From Ulota crispa (taxonomy: Eukaryota; Streptophyta; Bryopsida; Orthotrichales; Orthotrichaceae), in assembly GCA_963920765.1 (NCBI GenBank), contig OY987245.1, positions 7,146,727-7,210,726 of the forward strand: DNA of 64,000 bases. The letters are read 5' to 3'. Below are positions 57,663 through 64,000 of this stretch, piece by piece (within the stretch, counting starts at the first letter, position 1; each line of letters opens with the position of its first letter). Both the position numbers and the translations under genes were made by a program. Below the pieces are notes generated by a model. The model was given only the letters and a program-made list of their open reading frames with translations, was not told the DNA's origin and made no database searches.

Positions 57663-58653
57663 TTCAGGTAAGAATCTCACTTCAAAGTTCATGCTTAAAT
57701 TTCAGCCTTGCTTGCACTGAAGTTGTAGATGTCAAAGCTCTTATTGAACAGAAACTTCACAATTCATGTATGTTTTCTTTTTGGCATTCCAAGTGAGGTA
57801 ATCAGACATGGTAGTCATGAATCAGTACAGATTGTATATATTGCAAGTGTCATTTGATACATTCCAGCCTTCATAGGAAAATGGGGGGAATCCGAAGTAC
57901 ATGGTACAATTGTATGTGGAAAGCTATGCTGACAATTCAGCTGTGGCTTCTAGTAGATTTCAAGGGAAGCCTATGATGGAGAACAAACTTCTACGCCGCG
58001 TCTTACAACTCGCCTCGCCGACCACCTGCACTGTCGCTAACAAGTTAGTAATTCCTTGTCTAGTTAAAACATCAACATGGAGAGTAATTTTTTGCATGAA
58101 ATGAACAATGCAAGAGTGTTGAAGTGTTCAATTGTACCTGCAAACTCAGAGAATACAAGAGGGAATAGAGTTAAAGAGACATGGAATTCAGCACTGTCTT
58201 TGCTTGTTCCCAAAAACAAATGTCACGGGACTAATGCTACCCTCCCATACAAATATCTTTGTCTCCTCACACTCATAACCTGCAAAACGACCACACACAC
58301 TCCGATGCTTGAATAAGTACCCTCCCAAAAGAATGTACATTGGTGAAGTCATGTGTAGAGATTTACCTCATTGCTGTGCTGATCATGTTTGAGGTGATGT
58401 CATGCTTTTGTTTTGTTCATGAATGTCTCTCCCAAATGTATAGTTCGTGGTGTAGTCTTCCAATGCCCACTCCATACAGTAAAATTGTACACTGGTGTCT
58501 GTTTTAGCTGTTGGCGGTCTACCTTTGCGGACTTTTGGGTACAACCAACCTCCTACACAAGTGAAGGGTCACTCCAACAGCGGTCATTCCGCACAAACAA
58601 CGCCTGAAGTGTCCTAGATGGCTCCTTCCGTCGACAATACATGAGCTGTTAAC

Positions 58654-59829
58654 ATGTCGCTCTCCACCAGCTCAGGGCCTGGAAGTGTATCGCGCATGGC
58701 ACCATTGACTAGCACGCCTGTTGCACAGATGTCGCCCTCCATCGGTCCTACAGCTGCATACATGACATCCCCACCATCCTCCAACAACAGCACCAAAAAA
58801 GGGTGCAAGGACCAAAACCCAAACTGGATTGAGGCTGAGGTGTTTACGCTCATCTCGGCGAAGCGTGATTTATTCATTAACGAGTTGGACTCGATTGATG
58901 GACGCAACCTCATGACGGTTGAGTCGATGAAATGGCTGCGCATATCACAGGAAGTTATGCGAGCACAAGTCTCAGCTATTTTGCGCAATGGGGCTGTATG
59001 CAAAGCTAAGTGGAATCTTATAATCTTGGATTATAAGAAGTTATCTAATTATTTGAGCCGCACTAGGGGAAACGTCTTTGATGATTGGGACCTTTCATGC
59101 GCTCAATAGAAAGACGAAGGCCTCCCCAGACACTTCTCCTACAACATGTACCACTCCATCGACGAGTGGTTTGGATCAAGACTTCAGATCCAACTTCCAC
59201 ACATCCGCAACCTGTTGTCACCCACCGACTCCAACATGAGAAGAATTGAACAAGTAAAAGCAGGCGGAGGTAACAAGGGAAACTTCTAGCCCTCAGATAC
59301 GGAGATGGATGTTGCCGAGGGAAGAGATACAAAAGGAGGAACGCCACCACTCAGCCCACCCCGTTTTCCAACAACTCTTGCATCGTCTACTCATACTATT
59401 CATTCGATGCCTGCTCCAGTATCGCGACTTTTTGTTTCTAAAATGACACCACCACTCTGCAGGTAACCTAATGGTCATTCAGTTGGAGTCACGTCACATA
59501 TCATTAGTTTGTCTGGCACCTCATTGCACTCTGTTGGAAAACACATCGAAAACACGGGCGTGAAACGGAAAAGCGTATCCGGACATACCTTGCTAGCGAA
59601 GGCAACGAACGCAACAGGTGAAGCCATGGCAAGGCAGATACAAAAAATAGCAAAAGCCCAATATAACATGGAGAGAGCTAAAATAGATATTCAATTTAAA
59701 ATCTTTGAGGAGAACATGTCATTTCTACGGACAAAGAACAAGCGCATACAACAGAACACATCAGAAGTAAATGTCTTTGTTAAGATGACAATTGAAAAGC
59801 ATAGTGCCATAATAGGCTGCCTCTTTTAA
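58654..59829 (+). pseudogene. PIF/Harbinger ORF1, Myb/trihelix-like DNA-binding protein
   Basis: Ser/Thr/Pro-rich start, then NPNWIEAEVFTLISAKRDLF ... AKWNLIILDYKKLSNYLSRT ... FDDWDLSCAQ, which fits the Myb/SANT-trihelix domain of plant Harbinger accessory proteins. The same frame continues after a TAG at 59107-59109 (KDEGLPRHFSYNMYHSIDEW), after a second TAG and after a TAA into a charged helical tail (MARQIQKIAKAQYNMERAK). The accessory protein normally binds the element ends and helps transposase act. Three in-frame stops make it a relic, two of them plausibly CAG to TAG. Confidence 0.72.
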
Positions 59830-60034
59830 CTATCGGATGTGCTGAGTAGCTACCTCGGCCGTAGGGACAGCTCTAAACCACAACTTCAATGTACCAGCAA
59901 TCTCTCTTCAAGTATAGAGCATTGCACCAAGAAGAATGACCATGAAAGTTCTGGATCCTCAGGTGTCTAAATGAAGATCCCTCCATCGTATAGATACTCG
60001 TTATTTATCTATGTTTGTGTTGATTTCAATAAAT

Positions 60035-60300
60035 CAACAATTGTGGCAAAAGGGGTAGTCGTAAGGACCACGGTTTGGTAACAGCACAGCGGCCATAGAT
60101 TCCAGTGCACTGCGCCATCTTGACACATGCACAGCTTAGGAAGGTAAGTAGCGGATTGGCTGGGCCAATTTCCTGCCTCACTAGTTGCCAAGCCATGAAC
60201 CGCCATCACCGCTCAACGAATCCAATGGGATTCGAACCTAGACCGGCGAGCGGCCAGAGACGATCGCTTTTCCAGCCAACCAAATCCACTACTTGACGAC
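60035..60300 (-). mobile_element. tRNA-derived SINE-like element
   Basis: On the minus strand an A-box-like stretch (TGGTTGGCTGG) at about 60280 is followed some 45 bases later by a good B box (GGTTCGAATCC) at about 60230. Non-tRNA sequence continues to about 60035. The arms do not fold into a full cloverleaf by eye, so it is a SINE head and not a tRNA gene. Confidence 0.5.
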
Positions 60301-60559
60301 TGAAAATAAACGTTTGATGTTATTATATACCCACAAGAACACGTTGCAACTTTATGGTGGTATTTATTTTATAATTTAATCATTTTTATATGTTTATCTA
60401 GATATTTTAGAAGGCTCATATATTTTTCCTTTATTTGAATAAAAAATATTAAGGATTTAGAAGTGAATGGGAAAGGTGTGAAAAAAAAAATGTTTTGGCA
60501 TCTATAGTGAGGTTAAGATAAGGAGGGGCATGGGCTGATGTGCTCCACCTCCCTACTTT

Positions 60560-61500
60560 AGATAAGGTCAAAATTATGGAAGAAAGATTCCTTAATAGTT
60601 GGAAGTTAGTATATAAATGTTAGTGAAAAGAGGAAAAAAATCCTGAAACTTTGATGCGAGAGAATTTTTGTTTAAATATGATTTTGAATTGAAATTTAGA
60701 GAGGTTGTTTTTTATGTGATTATCTTTCCAAAATGAATTTGCAAGTTTGATTTGAAGTTGTGATACAAAAATTATGAGTGTTTGAATTTTGAAATCAAAA
60801 ACCAAACTATGAAGAAAAGCTGAAACTTTGACAAGCCATAGTTTATGATCTGTATATTATTTTGCAACAAGATTTGGAGGGAGTATTTATCTTAGTCTTA
60901 ACTCTTTAAAAGGTCTTTAAACTCAAAATTTAAAATTTGAAAGAGAAAGTTATGAAAGTGTGAAGAATTAGAGATGGCTGCCATTTTGTTATGAGAAGGC
61001 CAAAACTTTGAGGAGCTACAACTTTTAAACCGTCTAAAATTTTTTTCTCAAAATTATAGAAGTAATAGTTTGTTATTATAGCTTTTCAAATTGTCTTTAA
61101 TCATTCCATTTGAAATTATATTGAAGAAATTATAGTGTGTAAGAGCTGGAAATTTGGGTGCTCTTTAAAAAATTGAGACCCACACTTTGATTGACTAGAA
61201 CTTTTGGACAGAATTTATTTTGAAATGAAAATTTTATGGGTTGTAGCCAGTGGTATCATTTTTTCAAATTGATATCATGTTTTTATGAGTGATGTGTAGA
61301 ACAAAAATCATAGAGGTTTATTGAGGCAGTGTTTAGTTTGCAAGAAGGAAGAAGAGCCTCTACTTTGAACCGGCATAATTTTTGGACAGTAGCTTAGATT
61401 GAGTTAAAATTTGAAAGAATATTAGAAGATTATAAGAAATTTTTAAATTGCTATTACACTTAGCATTTGAATCTTTGAGCCATCTGTGGCACTAGATAGA
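60560..61500. repeat. Degenerate satellite with a period of about 179 bp, five units
   Basis: The anchor word 'actttga' recurs at about 60649, 60825, 61005, 61184 and 61362, a spacing of 176-180 bp. Each is followed by related words ('agctacaacttttaaac', 'actagaacttttggaca', 'cataatttttggacag'). AT-rich and non-coding. Confidence 0.7.
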
Positions 61501-61739
61501 AGGTTGCAGCCTTTCTAGAACTTGTTATTTGTGATTTTCTTCATTACTTTTATTAAAACATGAAGACTTGAAGATTTGAAAATATGAAGACTTCAAGAGA
61601 AATTTTTTGGGTTTATTTTTTATATATGTATGAGATGTGTGGGATGTGGCTTTATTATTCTTATCCAATTTTGGAGGCTTATTTGTCAATTCATTTCTAT
61701 TCTGTTTTGTAAACCTTGTTGCGAGTAGTTTGAATTAAA

Positions 61740-62760
61740 CCAAACTTAACTCCATTTATTGTTGTGGCAAGGAAGTGGGATTGATCACCCACATGATCAA
61801 GACTTGCTCTATTTTCACAATCTGAAATTTTGGCCAACAAATCGTGAATTTGAATTTAGGATCCTGTCATACGGACGGCGGCTCGTGTCTGCTGTTCCAA
61901 TCTACCCATCTCGTATCCAGTGGGCTCTTATCCCTACCTTGACCCTCATACCCTTAGAGCTAGCCACAAGATTTGCCAACGGAAAATTGAAAATTGAAAA
62001 TCTGAAAAGTGAAGATTAAGACCGAAGACAATTTTAGTCAGCAACGCATGATCGCAATAAGACACCATGCGTATTTCCAAGGCGCGCTCCTCTTAACTCG
62101 ACAGCGGTAGCAAAGCCAAGAGAGCCAGCGACACATTCAACGGCTGCTTCTGCCGACACTGCAATGATGAAGTTGGAGGCAGAGGAAACGGTTGTAGGAA
62201 AAGCTGACGGAACAGAAAATCCTACGAGCCTCTGAGCTTAAGTGTTGCAGTGTAGCGCACTTGTAGGCAATGTGGCAGGTGATGTTAGTAGCTTCATTGC
62301 AGAGAGTAGGAAAAAATTAGTGACAGAAGCACTTCTATGATTGATGTCGTTTTTGGAAAAATTGGTACGGGAGGGGTCAATTTCTAGTTCCTAGCACATA
62401 GTATGGTTTGTTCTATACATGGCATCCACGTGTAAGTGACCTCTCGGACCATATCCAAGAACTATGTACATACGCAAAATTTCAGCAATTGTAAGGGACT
62501 AGAGGAAGCTTTTTGTCATTCATTTTTCTACTAGTGCTATGGCTAGTTTTTAATGTGTAATTCTTGTGTTTTAATTTCCGTTGCACTCAACCGCTCTGTT
62601 GGTCATACAACAGGATTATATGTATAGGTTGATATATTGATTCATAACAATTGACATAATGAACTGTACACAACTCAACAAATTTCTATACATGTAGTAC
62701 AAAAATACTTGAATTCAACAATTCAATGCATTGAATAGTATTGGAAGTACTTACGTGCAA
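61740..62760. other. Interior of the Harbinger region, no gene recognised
   Basis: An 86-codon frame at 61759-62019 has no recognisable motif. The rest is unstructured. It separates the satellite from the transposase. Confidence 0.4.
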
Positions 62761-62762
62761 TG

Positions 62763-63854
62763 CTATGGAAGTTGCGGTCTTTGCGTCAAATGCACGCCAA
62801 AGAGTCGCATCTTCTCAGTTGTTGCAGCAAATCCTGCTGTCTCAGGGAATTCTAATCCTATTGCATCTCCATCCACATCTCCGTCACCTCCACCATCATT
62901 GAATACTTGGCTATCTAATCTTTTAGTATAAAGGATGCCAAGCAAGTTTTGAACCTCCTCCTCCGACTGACCTAGCAACATGTTTTGCAAGATTGCACAA
63001 CAAAGTACAACATCCGGTAGAAAAGTAACATCTAAATCAGACTTTGTTAACAACTCTCTTAATGTCTGCTTCAAAATACTAAAAGTATTTTCTACTACAC
63101 ACCTACCTTTCCTGAATCTCTTATTGGAAAAAGCGTCAACCATAGATAGTTGGGCATTGCTAGGATAGAGAATTATGAGGCATGGGAGCAAGGGGTACCC
63201 TTAGTCATCGAGAAGGTAAAAAGAAATACCTTCTAATGCTACCTGGTTGTTAAAGAGATTGTCATGCGTCGCCATATTGTAAAGCGAGGACCTCCGCAGC
63301 ATCCGTAAATCGTTAGTGGAACCAGGCATCCCAGAATAAAGGTCTAGAAAACACTTGTCGCCATCCACAATTGCTTGGTAATTCAACGTATATCCACCCA
63401 ATTTAAAGTAATAATAATCCGCAGGAACATGTTGAGGCTTTGCAATGGATACATGAGTACCATCAATAGTGCCAACAACTCCAGATAAACTGCATAGGTC
63501 AGAAAGCTTCTGCTGTGTCAGAAGTAATCTATCACCTGTAAGCCAACTAATGTGGTGGCGCAGTGTCACATTAATAGCGTGAATGACCTCTTGGATCATC
63601 ATGCAAACGGTACTCTTTCCAATGGCAAACATCTCAGAACAAGTGAAATAAGGAACTCCATGCATAAACTTAAATAACGTGCACGTAAGACAAACGATCA
63701 TTAGAATCGCAAGGCAGTATTTTGTGTCCTTCTTGCGCACTTCTGAAGCCAACAGGTCAGCCAACGCAAAGACAGTGCGCTGAGGCATTCTGAACATCTC
63801 AACCCACCTATTGTTGTCGTATTCAACCATGACAAATTGGGAGAACCAAGTCAT
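62763..63854 (-). pseudogene. PIF/Harbinger (HARBI1-type) transposase
   Basis: DDE endonuclease of the Harbinger superfamily. First Asp in GVVGTIDGTHVSI, second in MPGSTNDLRMLRRS, and the Glu in VENTFSILK. Also FYLLDD followed by GYPLLPCL, the usual block before the third motif, with a TAA between them (63201-63203); everything downstream stays in frame. Apart from that one nonsense codon the frame is about 360 codons, near full length. The N-terminal side may extend toward 63.9 kb. Convergent with the Myb-like ORF at 58654. The stop makes this copy inactive unless read through. Confidence 0.88.
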
Positions 63855-64000
63855 AGAGCAGGGTTTAATCCAATACCTTAGATCATCGTTCAGCAGAAAG
63901 GATGGGGTACTGACCCAATAAGCATGAAGGCTTGACTAAATTGTATCAAGCGGATCCTGCATCGACTGCCAAAATGTTTCTAGTATTCCGTCAACAATAT

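Noticed and set aside
57472-57720. Open frame with repeated LVRYNV
   Set aside because: Created by the 18-bp minisatellite; no conserved sequence outside it.
60170-60300. Functional tRNA gene on the minus strand
   Set aside because: The B box is good but acceptor and anticodon arms do not pair convincingly by eye; better explained as a SINE head.

Overview
The window is land-plant nuclear DNA, AT-rich and dominated by transposable elements. The evidence for a plant is a spliced IQM-type IQ-motif gene, a plastid-type PPR gene and plant A-type cytochrome P450s. The P450s carry three introns, where flowering-plant A-type genes usually carry one. Together with the unusual transposons this suggests a non-flowering lineage (bryophyte, lycophyte or fern); that placement is inference.

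Layout. 1-4.4 kb: repeats and one 200-N gap. 4.5-44.4 kb: a tandemly duplicated P450 locus. Copy 1 (6.8-13.5 kb) is a clear pseudogene. Copy 2 (35.6-41.7 kb) is an almost complete reading frame of about 525 codons with conserved splice sites, but no ATG precedes its membrane anchor. Because introns and flanks were duplicated too, each copy shows the empty target site of elements inserted in the other, so several MITE families can be delimited with their target-site duplications (TSDs): TA, TTAA and an arbitrary 4-bp TSD.

13.6-30.4 kb: a nest of elements inserted just 3' of copy 1. Its core (19185-29054, minus strand) is a decayed Ty3/gypsy-type retroelement. In order it has gag zinc knuckles, a protease-like domain, a C5 cytosine methyltransferase domain, reverse transcriptase, RNase H, integrase and a PHD-like finger. 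A DNA methyltransferase inside a plant retrotransposon polyprotein is the most interesting finding here. Short foldback elements with CCC...GGG ends at TTAA sites, resembling piggyBac, surround it.

46.3-55.5 kb: two apparently intact convergent host genes, the IQM-like gene (+, nine coding exons) and a PPR gene (-, four exons, like Arabidopsis At2g30100 as I remember it). 57.5-64 kb: a dead PIF/Harbinger pair, with a Myb/trihelix-like ORF (+) and a HARBI1-type transposase (-) on either side of a tRNA-derived SINE-like sequence and a degenerate satellite with a period of about 179 bp.

All calls come from reading the sequence by eye. Family assignments rest on remembered motifs; no database search was made.
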